A stretch of 30,209 nucleotides of DNA from Acidisoma sp035492295 (GCF_035492295.1 NZ_DATJJK010000252.1:1-30209), one strand, 5' to 3'; shown: positions 1 to 8,761, counted from the stretch's first letter. Notes: generated from the letters alone by a model not told the origin. Numbers and translations: made by a program.

Positions 1-1
1 C

Positions 2-328
2 ATCAAAGACAACCACAGCGCCGACATTGCTTTGGGCGCAGATGGCCGCTTCGTCTATGTCTCCAACCGAGGGCATGACAGCATAGCCGGCCTGGCACTC
101 GATGCCCGAACGGGGCGGATGACACTCCTCGGCCATACGCCCTGCGGCGGTGCCACACCGCGCGGACTCACGACGGATCCCTCCGGACGCTTCCTCGCCG
201 CCGCCAATCAGAATGGCGACAATGTCTCTTTCTTTGTCATTGACGCTGCAAGTGGCGATTTGAAAGCAGCTCGGCACCCCTTGCCGATCGGCACGCCGAT
301 GTGCGTCGCCTTTGCGCGCTGGCGATGA
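2..328 (+). CDS. Beta-propeller lactonase (6-phosphogluconolactonase-like), 3' end only
   Basis: The reading frame is open from the window edge, so the N-terminal part of the gene lies outside; about 108 residues are present, ending in TGA at 326-328. The fragment contains typical C-terminal blades of the lactonase/YbhE-type seven-bladed propeller: FVYVSNRGHDSIAGL, a TGRM turn, GGATPRGL, DPSGRFLAAANQ, NGDNVSFFVID and a final PMCVAF strand. Family members hydrolyse sugar lactones (6-phosphogluconolactone or free aldonolactones). It runs convergently with the minus-strand operon ending at 358, 29 bases away, so it is not co-transcribed with it. A sugar lactonase would nevertheless fit the oxidative aldose pathway encoded there. 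The family call is firm; the substrate is unknown. Confidence 0.8.
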   Translation: MKDNHSADIALGADGRFVYVSNRGHDSIAGLALDARTGRMTLLGHTPCGGATPRGLTTDPSGRFLAAANQNGDNVSFFVIDAASGDLKAARHPLPIGTPMCVAFARWR

Positions 329-333
329 GCGGA

Positions 334-349
334 GCCGCATGGACGCGGC
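334..349. terminator. Small hairpin between convergent genes
   Basis: GCCGC (334-338) and GCGGC (345-349) form a perfect 5-bp stem around a 6-base loop in the 29-base gap between the convergent lactonase and SDR genes. There is no T-run on either side. The position suggests a shared terminator, but a stem this short is common in GC-rich DNA. Confidence 0.25.
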
Positions 350-357
350 CGAGCCCA

Positions 358-1134
358 TCAGTCGTGATAGAGCACCGAGCGCCCACCGTCGATCGCGATA
401 CTCGTCGCGTTGATGAAAGGTGCTTCGTCCGAGGCAAGAAAGAGCGCGGTCATGGCGACTTCCTCCGGACGGCCGATGCGCCTGGGCGGATGAAGATCAT
501 ACACCTTCTGCTTCTCCGCCACAGGATCGGGGAAGGTGTTCCAGTAGTCCCGCGCGAGATCGGTCTCGATATAGCCGGGGGACACGGCATTCACCCGCAC
601 GCCACGCGCGGCATATTGAATGCCAAGCGCCCGGGTGAGGCCGAGTAGCCCGTGCTTCGCCACGGGGTAGGGGAAGGTATCGGGAATGATCGTCGTGGAA
701 TGACTGGACGCGATGTTGACGATACTGCCACCGCCCTGAGAGAGCATCGCCGGCAAAACGGCTTTGCACATATGCCAGACCCCTTCGAGATCCACGGCAA
801 AGCAGCGCTTCCACTCCGCCTCCGTCGTCTCCAACGGTTCATGAAAGACATTGATGCCGGCATTGTTGACGAGCACGTCGATACGCCCAAAGGCCGCAAG
901 CGCTGCCTGAGCAGCCGCCTCTGCGGCGCGGATGTCTGCGACATCGGTTTCGAGAAACAGGCTGCGCGCGCCGAGCTCGGCGAGTTCGGCCGCCATGGCT
1001 GAACCCGTGTCCTTGTCGCGTTCGGCGATGACGACCACCGCCCCGGCCCCGGCAAAGGCGCGGGCGGTTGCCGCACCGATGCCGCGCCCGGCGCCGGTGA
1101 TGATGGCGATCTTGTCCTGCAGTCTTCCCGACAT
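358..1134 (-). CDS. SDR-family NAD(P)-dependent oxidoreductase
   Basis: A 258-residue classical short-chain dehydrogenase. It has the cofactor motif TGAGRGIG at residues 13-20, NNAG at 90-93, catalytic serine at 143/144, and the YPVAK motif giving Tyr156 and Lys160. The C-terminal IDGG is typical of the family. I chose the ATG at 1134 because GGTGAG lies 4 bases upstream; in-frame TTG (1146) and GTG (1143) also exist. It is the last gene of the minus-strand operon, 5 bases past the stop of the dehydratase. In comparable oxidative sugar pathways an SDR oxidises either the sugar to its lactone or the 2-keto-3-deoxy acid after dehydration; the sequence does not decide which. Confidence 0.9.
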   Translation of the reverse strand: MSGRLQDKIAIITGAGRGIGAATARAFAGAGAVVVIAERDKDTGSAMAAELAELGARSLFLETDVADIRAAEAAAQAALAAFGRIDVLVNNAGINVFHEPLETTEAEWKRCFAVDLEGVWHMCKAVLPAMLSQGGGSIVNIASSHSTTIIPDTFPYPVAKHGLLGLTRALGIQYAARGVRVNAVSPGYIETDLARDYWNTFPDPVAEKQKVYDLHPPRRIGRPEEVAMTALFLASDEAPFINATSIAIDGGRSVLYHD

Positions 1135-1139
1135 GGCGC

Positions 1140-2312
1140 TCACCAATCGACCACGGTGCCGTCCGGAAGCACGGCTTCCGTCGCGGCCATGATTTCCTGC
1201 TTGAAGGGATGCCGGGCGGCAACTGTCTCGTCAATCTCGACGCCCAGCCCTGGGGCCTCGGGGATTTGCCAATGCCCGTCCACCATCCGGATCGGGCCTT
1301 GCAGCACCTCCCCATACCAGGGCACGGCGCCCACCATCTCCTCCTGAATCACGAAATTCGGCGTCGCAATATCAAAATGCAGCGCAGCGACGCCGGCAAG
1401 TGGGCCGAGAGGATTGTGCGGCGCGATGCCGATGCCGGCGAGTTCCGCCATGGCCGCTATCTTGCGCGCTTCCGTGAAACCGCCGACATGACAGAGGTCG
1501 GGCTGAGCGACGTCGATGGCGCGCGCGGCAAAGATCGGCTCGAACTCCCACCGGTCCACGAGCCGCTCGCCAGCGGCGAGGGGGACATGGGTGCGGCCGG
1601 CAATGGCCTTCAGCCCCGCCACATCCTGCGGAGGAAGAGGCTCTTCCACAAACAGTGGCCGTCCGGCTGAAAGCGCATCGATGTAGTGCAGCGCGGCGCC
1701 GGCGGAGGCGCAGCGGCCATGAAAATCGACCATCAAATCCACCTCGTCGCCGACAGCCGCGCGCAAATCCTGCATCATGCGCGCAACGTCGTCGACAGCG
1801 CGATTGGGCGCCGTGTAATGGGTATAGGGGATGATGACGAGCTTCATGGCTTGGTAGCCGCGGGCCAAGACCTCATGGGCGCGCTCGATCAACGCTCCTG
1901 CGGACATGGTGTTGTAGACGGCATCGATCTGGCCGAGGCCGAGATGGGTATAGACCCGCACCCGGTCCCGCGTGCGGCCGCCGAGGAGCCTCCAGACCGG
2001 CAGGCCCACGCTCTTGCCGAAAATATCCCAGAGTGCCACTTCAATGCCGGCGATCGCGCTGCTGCCGATAACCCCGATGCGCCAAAAACCGTGCTTGTGC
2101 ATGATGCGAACGAGATTCTCGATGTCCCGCGGATCGCGGCCGATGATCAGTGGGGCGAGATCCTCCACAGCGCCCGTAACGGCTCGGGTTTTCCATTCCA
2201 AGGTCGCCTCGCCCCAGCCATAGAGACCGGGCTGATCCGTATCCACGCGCACGAAGATCCAGTTGCGCATTTCGGCATTGACGACGACGGTGCGGATGCC
2301 GGTGATCTTCAT
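1140..2312 (-). CDS. Enolase-superfamily sugar-acid dehydratase, galactonate dehydratase-like
   Basis: A 390-residue mandelate racemase/muconate lactonizing enzyme-type protein that aligns by eye along its length with D-galactonate dehydratase (DgoD). Metal ligands are Asp196 (in VDFHGR), Glu223 (in FVEEP) and Glu249 (in AAGER). The acid-base pair characteristic of the galactonate dehydratase subgroup is His198 and His299 (in APHNPLGP), with the same 50-residue spacing from the last glutamate as in E. coli DgoD. The family removes water from an aldonate to give a 2-keto-3-deoxyaldonate. The start ATG overlaps the epimerase stop by 4 bases, so translation is probably coupled. The specific aldonate is not determined; subgroup specificities vary and the symbol is withheld. 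Confidence 0.88.
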   Translation of the reverse strand: MKITGIRTVVVNAEMRNWIFVRVDTDQPGLYGWGEATLEWKTRAVTGAVEDLAPLIIGRDPRDIENLVRIMHKHGFWRIGVIGSSAIAGIEVALWDIFGKSVGLPVWRLLGGRTRDRVRVYTHLGLGQIDAVYNTMSAGALIERAHEVLARGYQAMKLVIIPYTHYTAPNRAVDDVARMMQDLRAAVGDEVDLMVDFHGRCASAGAALHYIDALSAGRPLFVEEPLPPQDVAGLKAIAGRTHVPLAAGERLVDRWEFEPIFAARAIDVAQPDLCHVGGFTEARKIAAMAELAGIGIAPHNPLGPLAGVAALHFDIATPNFVIQEEMVGAVPWYGEVLQGPIRMVDGHWQIPEAPGLGVEIDETVAARHPFKQEIMAATEAVLPDGTVVDW

Positions 2313-3220
2313 GCGGCTGTCTCCTCTGGCGTAAAAACGACACGGGCGGTCATGACCTCGCCAGGCGCCAGCAACGCAAGGCCACCGAGGTCCTCCGCAT
2401 GGTGGCCATCAGCTCGATGGGTCATGGGTTCGAAGCAAAAATACTCGCCCGCAAAGCCCGGCTCGAAGGCGGTATCGGACATGAAGAGGAAGTAGTGAGA
2501 AAATGCCCCGTCTGCATCGATGGCGAGCGCAAGTCTCGATTCCGGCCAGGTGATGCGGGCCCGGCCGTCCCAGCCGGCGAAGCCGTTGTTGAGCCAGCGG
2601 CGAGGCAGGCGCGCCGGCCGGGTAAAGTCGAGATCGGCTGGCCGGGGGGCTTCTGGCCCAGGCATGAAGGCGGCATCTTCTGTATAGAAGCGCGCCGCGC
2701 GGGCGTGCAGCCGCGTTTCGGGTGTGAGCGGGAAATAGGGATGCAGGCCGAGCCCGAAGGGCATGGCCGCCGTCGCCGTGTTCCGCAGCGTCATCGTCAT
2801 CGCGAGGGCCGGTGCCTCCGTGACGATGTAGTCGATGGCGGCCTCATAGGCGTAAGGCTGGCCCGGCTGGGCCGCGTGCCGGAGGGTGAAACGCGCGGCG
2901 GCATCGCTTACCTGTTCGACGGTCCAAAGGCTCAGCCAGCCGTCCCCATGCAGGTAATGCGAATCCCAGGGTTGATTAGGCTCCAGACTGTAGTCTTGGC
3001 CGCCGGCAGTGAAGCGATTGCCCGCTACGCGATTGCCGAATGGCAGGAGCGGAAAACAGCTCGCTCGTAAGGGATCGCCGCCATGCATGCTGCCATCTCG
3101 CATCAGAGGATGGCGCGTGCCATTTGCCCCTTGCCACCAAAGACCGGCGATGATCGCTCCGCGCCGGTCGAGATCGGCCGTGAGCCCCCTCCGGAAGAGG
3201 GTGATGCCATGGTCTGTCAT
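2309..3220 (-). CDS. Aldose 1-epimerase family protein
   Basis: A 303-residue galactose mutarotase-like protein. Expected active-site residues are visible: His91 in HGDGW, His160 in LGLHPYFPL (general acid) and Glu264 in FCFEPMTH (general base). The family interconverts alpha and beta anomers of free aldoses in the cytoplasm, giving the anomer a sugar dehydrogenase needs. It overlaps both neighbours by 4 bases (ATGA), so it is embedded in the catabolic part of the operon. Its presence argues that the imported substrate is an unphosphorylated aldose. Substrate specificity cannot be read from the sequence. Confidence 0.88.
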   Translation of the reverse strand: MTDHGITLFRRGLTADLDRRGAIIAGLWWQGANGTRHPLMRDGSMHGGDPLRASCFPLLPFGNRVAGNRFTAGGQDYSLEPNQPWDSHYLHGDGWLSLWTVEQVSDAAARFTLRHAAQPGQPYAYEAAIDYIVTEAPALAMTMTLRNTATAAMPFGLGLHPYFPLTPETRLHARAARFYTEDAAFMPGPEAPRPADLDFTRPARLPRRWLNNGFAGWDGRARITWPESRLALAIDADGAFSHYFLFMSDTAFEPGFAGEYFCFEPMTHRADGHHAEDLGGLALLAPGEVMTARVVFTPEETAA

Positions 3221-4263
3221 TCTGCAATTCGCAGGATGATCTTGCCAGCCCGCCCGCTCGCCGCGAGGGCATAGGCCTCCGCCGCCTGGGTCAGGCTGAA
3301 GCGGTCTGTGATAAGATCACGCGGGTAGCGCTTCCAATCCGCAAGATCCTCCGCGCATTGATCCATGTTGTGCAGGCTGGTGACCCAGGAGCCGATGATC
3401 CGCCGTTGCTGATGCATCAGATCATCGCTGACCTTGAAGGTGACCTCACCCGTCTCCCCGATATAGACGCATCGGCCCCAGCTATGGGTGCCCTGCAGCG
3501 CCAGCAGACGACCACGCGCATTGCCCGAGCAATCGAGAGCGACGGTCGCACCTCCGCGGGTCACGTCCCGCACCGCGTCGAGCGTTTCCGGACTGGCGAC
3601 GAAGCCGTGGGTGACAAGGCCGAGCCGCCGCGCGGCCTCAACCCGCTCGGCTTGGGTATCGACACCGACTGTCATCTTGGCGCCGCGTCCCTGCGCCAAC
3701 ATGAGGGCTGCCAGCCCGACCGGGCCGAGGCCCACCACCATCACGGTATCGCTGCCCGACACCTCGCCCCGCAGGATGCCCTCATAGGCAGTGCCGACCC
3801 CGCAGGAGATGAAACACCCGTCCTCATAGGTGAGGCTGTCGGGCAGTTTCACGAGGTCCTTCTCATCCGCGATGAGACATTCGGCATGGCCGCCGTCACG
3901 CTGCCAGCCGTATGCCGCCCGCCGCGGATCGGTGCAGCTGATCTGGTAGCCCTTGCGGCAACTGCGGCAGAAGCCGCAGCCCGAGATGTGATAGACAGCG
4001 ACGCGATCCCCGGCCTTGAAATGACGACAGCCAGGCCCGAGGCTTTCCACCTGGCCGCTCGGCTCATGCCCCGCCACGACGCCCTGATACTTCGCGCCAC
4101 CCTCGCCGACATGCTTGTGGTAAATATAGTGAATGTCGCTTCCACACAGGCCCGAGGCCTTCATGCGCAGCCGGACCTGACCGATCCCGGGCTCGGGGAC
4201 TGGGATCTCGCGCAGATCGACGCGGTCGTCGCCCGGAAGGAAAGCGGCCAACATTTTTGCCAT
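3217..4263 (-). CDS. Zinc-dependent medium-chain alcohol/polyol dehydrogenase
   Basis: A 348-residue MDR enzyme with both zinc sites. Catalytic ligands are Cys40 (LCGSD), His66 and Glu67 (AGHEP); structural zinc cysteines are 96, 99, 102 and 110. The Rossmann motif VVGLGPVGLAAL follows, with an acidic residue at the end of the second strand (VGVDTQ), favouring NAD over NADP. The ATG at 4263 is preceded by AGGAG at good distance; a longer in-frame extension to 4359 lies mostly in the permease gene and lacks family similarity. It starts 22 bases after the permease and probably oxidises the imported sugar or a sugar alcohol. Sorbitol dehydrogenase-like and aldose dehydrogenase-like roles are both possible. 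Confidence 0.88.
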   Translation of the reverse strand: MAKMLAAFLPGDDRVDLREIPVPEPGIGQVRLRMKASGLCGSDIHYIYHKHVGEGGAKYQGVVAGHEPSGQVESLGPGCRHFKAGDRVAVYHISGCGFCRSCRKGYQISCTDPRRAAYGWQRDGGHAECLIADEKDLVKLPDSLTYEDGCFISCGVGTAYEGILRGEVSGSDTVMVVGLGPVGLAALMLAQGRGAKMTVGVDTQAERVEAARRLGLVTHGFVASPETLDAVRDVTRGGATVALDCSGNARGRLLALQGTHSWGRCVYIGETGEVTFKVSDDLMHQQRRIIGSWVTSLHNMDQCAEDLADWKRYPRDLITDRFSLTQAAEAYALAASGRAGKIILRIAE

Positions 4264-4285
4264 GGAAATTCTCCTGAAGCGATGA

Positions 4286-5269
4286 TCAGCGGCCGGACCG
4301 GCGCGATGCTGCGACATTAAGAAGAACGGCCGCCACGATGATGACGCCACGAACCACATCCTGCACGAAGGAATTGATGCCGTAGAGCACCAGCCCGTCG
4401 CCGATGACAGTAATGGTCAAGACGCCAAGCAACGTCCCGAGCATGGAGCCGCGGCCCCCTGACAGCGAGGTGCCGCCCACGACGACACCGGCAATGACAT
4501 CGAACTCGAGCCCCGAGGCGGCGCCCGCATTGCCGGTGCCCAGGCGGGCGAGCAGCATGATGGCGGTGACCGCCGCCATGAGACCGGACAGCGTGAAGAT
4601 CAGAATGCGAATGCGGGTGACATTAATGCCGCATAGATGCGCGGCATTGGCATTTCCGCCGACGGCATAGACCGATCGCCCGAAGGCCGTCTTGCGTGAC
4701 ACGAAAACGAAGATCGCAAAAAGGACAATCATGACCACGGCCGAGACGGGCAGGCCGAAGACATTGTCTCCGATCCAGTCCAACGTGTCGTTATCGGCAA
4801 AGCTGACGGGCAAGGCGTTGGTCATGAAAAGGGCCAGCCCGCGCAATGCGCTCCACAGACCGAGAGTCGCGACGAAGGAGGGAACGTTGAAGACGCCCCG
4901 GAGCACCCCCGCGACGCTGCCGAGCAGTGCGCCCAGTATCAGCCCGCCACCAAGGGTCAGACCGAGTGGCATATTGTCCTTCAGGGCGAAGGCCATGATG
5001 ACCGAGATGAAAGCGACCATGGGACCGACGCTGATGTCGATCTCTCCCGCGACGATGACGAGCGTCTGCGCCCAGGCAGCGATGCCGATGGTCGAGCCAT
5101 CGCGCAGAATATTCACCTGGTTGTTGGCACTGAGGAAACCAGGCGAGATCGAGCCGAAGACCACGTAGAGCAGGAGAATGATGGCGACGAGGCCAAGCTC
5201 GTTGACATGGCGGCCGAGAGGGAGGATCGCGCGGCGGGGCAAAGCCGGAGTGACTGTAGAAACTGTCAT
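4286..5269 (-). CDS. CUT2-family sugar ABC transporter permease
   Basis: A 327-residue, very hydrophobic inner-membrane protein of the RbsC/AraH type with roughly eight to ten membrane segments, beginning near GLVAIILLLYVVFGS. The family motifs are present: DISVGPMVAF after the second segment, and the cytoplasmic coupling loop GGTSLSGGRGSMLG near the C-terminus that contacts the ATPase. The start is the ATG at 5269, with GAGGA about 8 bases upstream overlapping the ATPase stop; the long in-frame extension to 5545 is a shadow of the ATPase gene. It would form a homodimeric channel with the double ATPase upstream. Confidence 0.92.
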   Translation of the reverse strand: MTVSTVTPALPRRAILPLGRHVNELGLVAIILLLYVVFGSISPGFLSANNQVNILRDGSTIGIAAWAQTLVIVAGEIDISVGPMVAFISVIMAFALKDNMPLGLTLGGGLILGALLGSVAGVLRGVFNVPSFVATLGLWSALRGLALFMTNALPVSFADNDTLDWIGDNVFGLPVSAVVMIVLFAIFVFVSRKTAFGRSVYAVGGNANAAHLCGINVTRIRILIFTLSGLMAAVTAIMLLARLGTGNAGAASGLEFDVIAGVVVGGTSLSGGRGSMLGTLLGVLTITVIGDGLVLYGINSFVQDVVRGVIIVAAVLLNVAASRRSGR

Positions 5270-5279
5270 GATATGATCC

Positions 5280-6779
5280 TCAGCCAAGGCAGGCGGCGAG
5301 CAGCCGCTCCGCATCGATATCTGGTGCCTGGTGCTCCTCAGCCATACAGCCCTGGCGTAGTACGAGAACACGGTCGCAGACCTGGTCCAGCTCTTCGATT
5401 TCGCTCGACACGAAGAGAATGGCGCGCCCCTCGCGCGCAAGGCTGCGGATGATGTCGTAGATCTGGCGCTTGGCCTCGACATCGACGCCGCGCGTCGGCT
5501 CATCCAACAGCAGGATGCGTGACCGCGCGTGTATCCAGCGCCCAATCACGACTTTCTGCTGGTTGCCGCCGGACAGTGTCACGACCGGTGTGGAAGTGGC
5601 AGCGGTTTTGACATGGAGCCGGTCGATGATTGTGCGCGTGACGCGGGCGATCGCATCTCCTGAGAGCACGCCCGCACGGTCGACCCGCCGGAAATCAGTG
5701 ATTACCGTATTCTCATCAACCCCGAGCAGAGGGATGATTCCGTCTTCCTTGCGGCTTTCCGGCGTATAGCCGAAGCCACGTCGGATCATCCCCTTGTAGC
5801 TACGCCGGGGTACGGATGCGCCGTCTACGAGAATGGTGCCGGCCTCGGGCTTGCGCAGGCCCAGGATTGACTCCAGCAACTCTGTCCGGCCTGAGCCGAG
5901 CAGGCCCGCGATGCCGAGCACCTCGCCCGCACGCAGTTCGAAAGAGACGTTGGCGAGCTTGGGGGGCAGGGACAGGGCGCGCACGGAGAGCAAGGGCTGG
6001 CCGCCCGTGCGCGGCTCGACCCTCTGCGCCTGGGCGACCCGGCCGAGCATCATCTGGACGATATCCTCCGTACGGGCTTCCGCGACAGGCAGCGTGGAGA
6101 TGATGCGCCCATCGCGCAGCACGGTCGCGCTGTCCGCGAGCCTTCGGATTTCGTTCATCCGGTGGCTGACATAGAGGACGGCAACACCCTGGTCAGCTGC
6201 CGCCCGCACCGCCGAGCAAACCTGGTCCACTTCCGCCGCGGCAAGGGAGCTTGTCGGCTCATCGAGGATGACGAGGCGGGGCGTGCCGAGGAAGGCGCGG
6301 GCGATTTCCACCATCTGGCGGGCAGCCGGGCTGAGCGCCGAGACGGGCAGATGAGGGTCGAGATCGAGGCCGAGCCGATGCAAGGCATGGTGTGTCTCCA
6401 CGACCATCGCGGCATGGTCCAGCATGCCGCCGCGCCTGCGCCAAGCGCCGAGAAACATATTCTCCGCGATGCTCATGCTGGGAACGAGGCTGAGTTCCTG
6501 ATAGACCGCACGCAACCCGCGCCGCGTCGCCTCCCGCGTGCGGCCCCCGCCCTGCTCGCGAAAGGGCTCTCCGCCCAGTAGCACGATGCCCTCATCCGGC
6601 GTCTCAGCACCGGTCAGGAGCCGGATGAGCGTCGATTTGCCGGCGCCATTCTTGCCCAGCACGGCGCGCACTTCCCCAGGCTGCACCGAGAAATCGACGC
6701 CATCGAGCGCAACGACGCCAGGATAGCGGCGGAACGCACCGCGAAGCTCCGCGACCGGCGCCCCTTGCGTTGTCGTCAT
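5280..6779 (-). CDS. CUT2-family sugar ABC transporter ATP-binding protein (two ATPase domains)
   Basis: A 499-residue RbsA/AraG-type protein with two fused nucleotide-binding domains. Domain 1 has Walker A GKNGAGKST (residues 42-50; Lys where most relatives have Glu), a signature reading LSPAARQ, and Walker B LVILDEPTSSL. Domain 2 has the usual degenerate Walker A (GLLGSGRTEL), signature LSGGNQQKV and Walker B ILLLDEPTRGVDV. One catalytically weakened site is normal for this family. It sits 15 bases after the binding-protein gene, and its stop lies 10 bases before the permease start. Confidence 0.94.
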   Translation of the reverse strand: MTTTQGAPVAELRGAFRRYPGVVALDGVDFSVQPGEVRAVLGKNGAGKSTLIRLLTGAETPDEGIVLLGGEPFREQGGGRTREATRRGLRAVYQELSLVPSMSIAENMFLGAWRRRGGMLDHAAMVVETHHALHRLGLDLDPHLPVSALSPAARQMVEIARAFLGTPRLVILDEPTSSLAAAEVDQVCSAVRAAADQGVAVLYVSHRMNEIRRLADSATVLRDGRIISTLPVAEARTEDIVQMMLGRVAQAQRVEPRTGGQPLLSVRALSLPPKLANVSFELRAGEVLGIAGLLGSGRTELLESILGLRKPEAGTILVDGASVPRRSYKGMIRRGFGYTPESRKEDGIIPLLGVDENTVITDFRRVDRAGVLSGDAIARVTRTIIDRLHVKTAATSTPVVTLSGGNQQKVVIGRWIHARSRILLLDEPTRGVDVEAKRQIYDIIRSLAREGRAILFVSSEIEELDQVCDRVLVLRQGCMAEEHQAPDIDAERLLAACLG

Positions 6780-6794
6780 GTCAGAGGCGCCCGC

Positions 6795-7772
6795 TTAGGG
6801 AATGCCGTCGCTATGCGACTGCAGCCAGGCATTGGCTTGCGCGGGCGTTGTGTAGAGGTCGATCTCGGCGGGGACGATCGGATCGGGCTGCGGCTTGCCT
6901 TCCACCGCGTTCATGGCTTGCTGGATGGCAAGATGGCCCACTTGCTTGCCGGAAATATCGACGACCGCTTTCAGTATCGAATGGTCGGCCAGGGCATGGG
7001 CAATGTCGGTCGTCATGTCGCTGCCGAACACGACCACTTTACGGCCGCTCTGCTGCACGGCGCGGGTCGCACCGAGCGTGGCGCCGCCGGATTCGCCGAA
7101 AAAGGCATCGAGATCAGGGTGCGCCGTCAGAATCTTCTCCGACACGGCAAGAGAGGCATCGACCGTCGTTCCCTGCTGGTTATCGACCAGGGTGGCGCCA
7201 GGCACGCGCTTCATGAGTGCTGCGACGAAACCCTTCCGGCGATTGATGCAGACCTCGACAAACTCACAGTTGACCACGCCGATCTTGGGTGCGGTCAGTC
7301 CGGCCTTCACGAAGTAGTCCGCCGCCGCTTCGCCCAGCTTGGCGCCGAAGGCGACCGGGTCGCCGACGACATAGGCATAGACGTATTTCTTCATCGCCTT
7401 GTCGGAGATGCAGGTATTGTAACAGACAACCGGGATGCCCGCCTCATGCGCGCGGCGGATGGCATGCACCGAGCCTTCGGCCGAGACAGCCGAGAGCAGA
7501 ATCGCCTTCACATTCGCCGAGATAAGGGTATCGATGAAGGCACTTTCCTTTGATGGATCATCCTGCGCAGTCGTCTCGACCAGCCTGATGGGCCGACCCA
7601 TCGACGCCGCACCTGCCTGCACGCCGGCCCGGACACCGGCATAGTAGCCCTGGGAATCCAGGTAGATCGCTCCGATTGCCGTCGGATTGGCCGCCTGCGC
7701 CATGGGAGCGGCCAACCCGGCGCCGAGGCCGCACAAAACCGCTAGCGCCTTGAGAAAAGACATTTTTGTCAC
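6795..7772 (-). CDS. Periplasmic sugar-binding protein of CUT2 ABC transporter
   Basis: A 325-residue pentose/hexose-binding protein (periplasmic binding protein type I fold). The N-terminus is a Sec signal: MTKMSF, a hydrophobic core, and a likely cut after AQA. The mature part shows the two alternating lobes with ILLSAV and TAHPDLDAFFGESGGATLGATRAV. I favour the GTG at 7772 because GGAG lies 6 bases upstream; the ATG at 7763 would be about 15 bases from that site. It is the first gene of the leftward operon and so defines its promoter side, facing the GntR-type regulator. The ligand is probably an aldose, given the enzymes downstream. Confidence 0.92.
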   Translation of the reverse strand: MTKMSFLKALAVLCGLGAGLAAPMAQAANPTAIGAIYLDSQGYYAGVRAGVQAGAASMGRPIRLVETTAQDDPSKESAFIDTLISANVKAILLSAVSAEGSVHAIRRAHEAGIPVVCYNTCISDKAMKKYVYAYVVGDPVAFGAKLGEAAADYFVKAGLTAPKIGVVNCEFVEVCINRRKGFVAALMKRVPGATLVDNQQGTTVDASLAVSEKILTAHPDLDAFFGESGGATLGATRAVQQSGRKVVVFGSDMTTDIAHALADHSILKAVVDISGKQVGHLAIQQAMNAVEGKPQPDPIVPAEIDLYTTPAQANAWLQSHSDGIP

Positions 7773-7862
7773 CGTTCTCTCCCCCTTTTTCTTCCCTTAC
7801 AGCCGGGAATGTGTATGATTGTTCGGGTAGATTAGTCGGATGTATAGAGTATGCAAGTCGGA
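7773..7862. promoter_or_regulatory. Divergent control region of the GntR gene and the leftward operon
   Basis: On the plus strand TTGTTC (7819-7824) and TATAGA (7843-7848) with an 18-base spacer form a plausible sigma-70 promoter for the regulator. On the minus strand only a weak TTGCAT/TAATCT pair (7856-7851 and 7834-7829, 16-base spacer) can be seen. The heptamer AGTCGGA occurs twice, at 7834-7840 and 7856-7862, exactly 22 bases apart and bracketing the -10 of the plus promoter. Its core, read in reverse as TCCGAC, recurs in the promoter of the rightward transporter, which suggests an operator. Confidence 0.45.
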
Positions 7863-8570
7863 AATATGACCCGCCCACGGGTCCACCAGACTGTGGTGGC
7901 GACTCTGGCGCGGCGGATCCTTTCCGGTGAGATTGCGGAGGGCGAGATCCTGCCGAGCATGGAGGAGTTGAGTGTGGAGCGTGGCGTCAGCCGCTCCGCC
8001 ATGAGGGAGGCGGTCAAGGTCCTCAGCGCCAAGGGTCTGGTCGAAGTGCGGCCACGCATCGGCACGCGCGTGCGGCCGCGCAGCAGTTGGAACCTCATGG
8101 ATCCGGAAGTGCTTTCCTGGTGCGGTGGCGATCTGGACGCGCGTATTCTGACCAGTCTGCTGCAATGCCGAATGCTGATCGAACCCGGGGCGGCGGCGCT
8201 TGCCGCTGCCAACGCTTCCGCCGGCCAGCTTGCCGTGATCGAAGATGCCTTTCACCGCATGCGCGCTGCGGCAAGCATCAACGATCGAGTTCAGGCAGAT
8301 CTCGACTTCCACGTCGCGGTGCTGCGTGCCAGCGGCAATCTCTTTCTGGAACAATGGGGAGGAACGATTTCGTCCGTTCTGCTCGCGGCCTTTCGGCTGT
8401 CGACCGAGACTGCGCCCTCCGATGACGAGGCCTTCGGCGTACATGCGGAGGTTCTCGAGGCGATCAGGCTTCGCAACGAGTTGCGCGCCGACCGCGCCAT
8501 GCGGCGATTGCTGACTGTCGCGGCCAAGGATCTGCACGTCGAGGAGAAGGAGGCGAAGAAGGCATCCTGA
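7851..8570 (+). CDS. GntR-family transcriptional regulator, FadR/FCD subfamily
   Basis: A 239-residue regulator. An N-terminal winged helix-turn-helix (residues about 8-78) contains the GntR hallmarks RILSGEIAEGEILPS, SRSAMREAVKVLSAKGLV and RPRIGTRV. The all-helical FCD ligand domain follows, with DLDFHVAVLRASGN carrying the usual metal-binding Asp/His pair and a later His in HAEVLEAI. The ATG at 7851 gives the full frame, but if the TTGTTC/TATAGA promoter is used transcription begins at about 7855, and the ATG at 7866 (MTRPRVH, 234 residues) is then the likely start. It lies between two divergent CUT2 transporters and probably controls both, with a sugar or sugar acid as effector. Most relatives are repressors. 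Confidence 0.9.
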   Translation: MQVGNMTRPRVHQTVVATLARRILSGEIAEGEILPSMEELSVERGVSRSAMREAVKVLSAKGLVEVRPRIGTRVRPRSSWNLMDPEVLSWCGGDLDARILTSLLQCRMLIEPGAAALAAANASAGQLAVIEDAFHRMRAAASINDRVQADLDFHVAVLRASGNLFLEQWGGTISSVLLAAFRLSTETAPSDDEAFGVHAEVLEAIRLRNELRADRAMRRLLTVAAKDLHVEEKEAKKAS

Positions 8571-8595
8571 TGTCGCTGTGATGCGAGAAGTGGAC

Positions 8596-8653
8596 TTGAC
8601 GCGCCAACGCATCGGACATTTGATGGGTCGTCCGACGTGCCCAGGCGTCCGAC
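8596..8653 (+). promoter_or_regulatory. Promoter of the AraFGH-like operon with repeated TCCGAC sites
   Basis: TTGACG (8596-8601), 17 bases, then TTTGAT (8619-8624) forms a reasonable sigma-70 promoter. Three copies of one motif lie over it: TCGGAC (8612-8617, inverted) in the spacer, and GTCCGAC at 8630-8636 and 8647-8653 just downstream. GTCCGAC is a GT-N3-AC palindrome, the short half-consensus known for FadR-subfamily GntR regulators. Spacing of 17-18 bases puts copies on nearly one face of the helix. It is probably bound by the adjacent GntR protein. Confidence 0.5.
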
Positions 8654-8761
8654 CAGACAAAAAGAAGCTTCTACAGGATGTGGGCCGCGAGACCCGATCT
8701 CGATCTTCCTGCCTTTAGCTGTGTCGCAACAATAATAAGTAAAATAGAGGGGAAGCGATCA

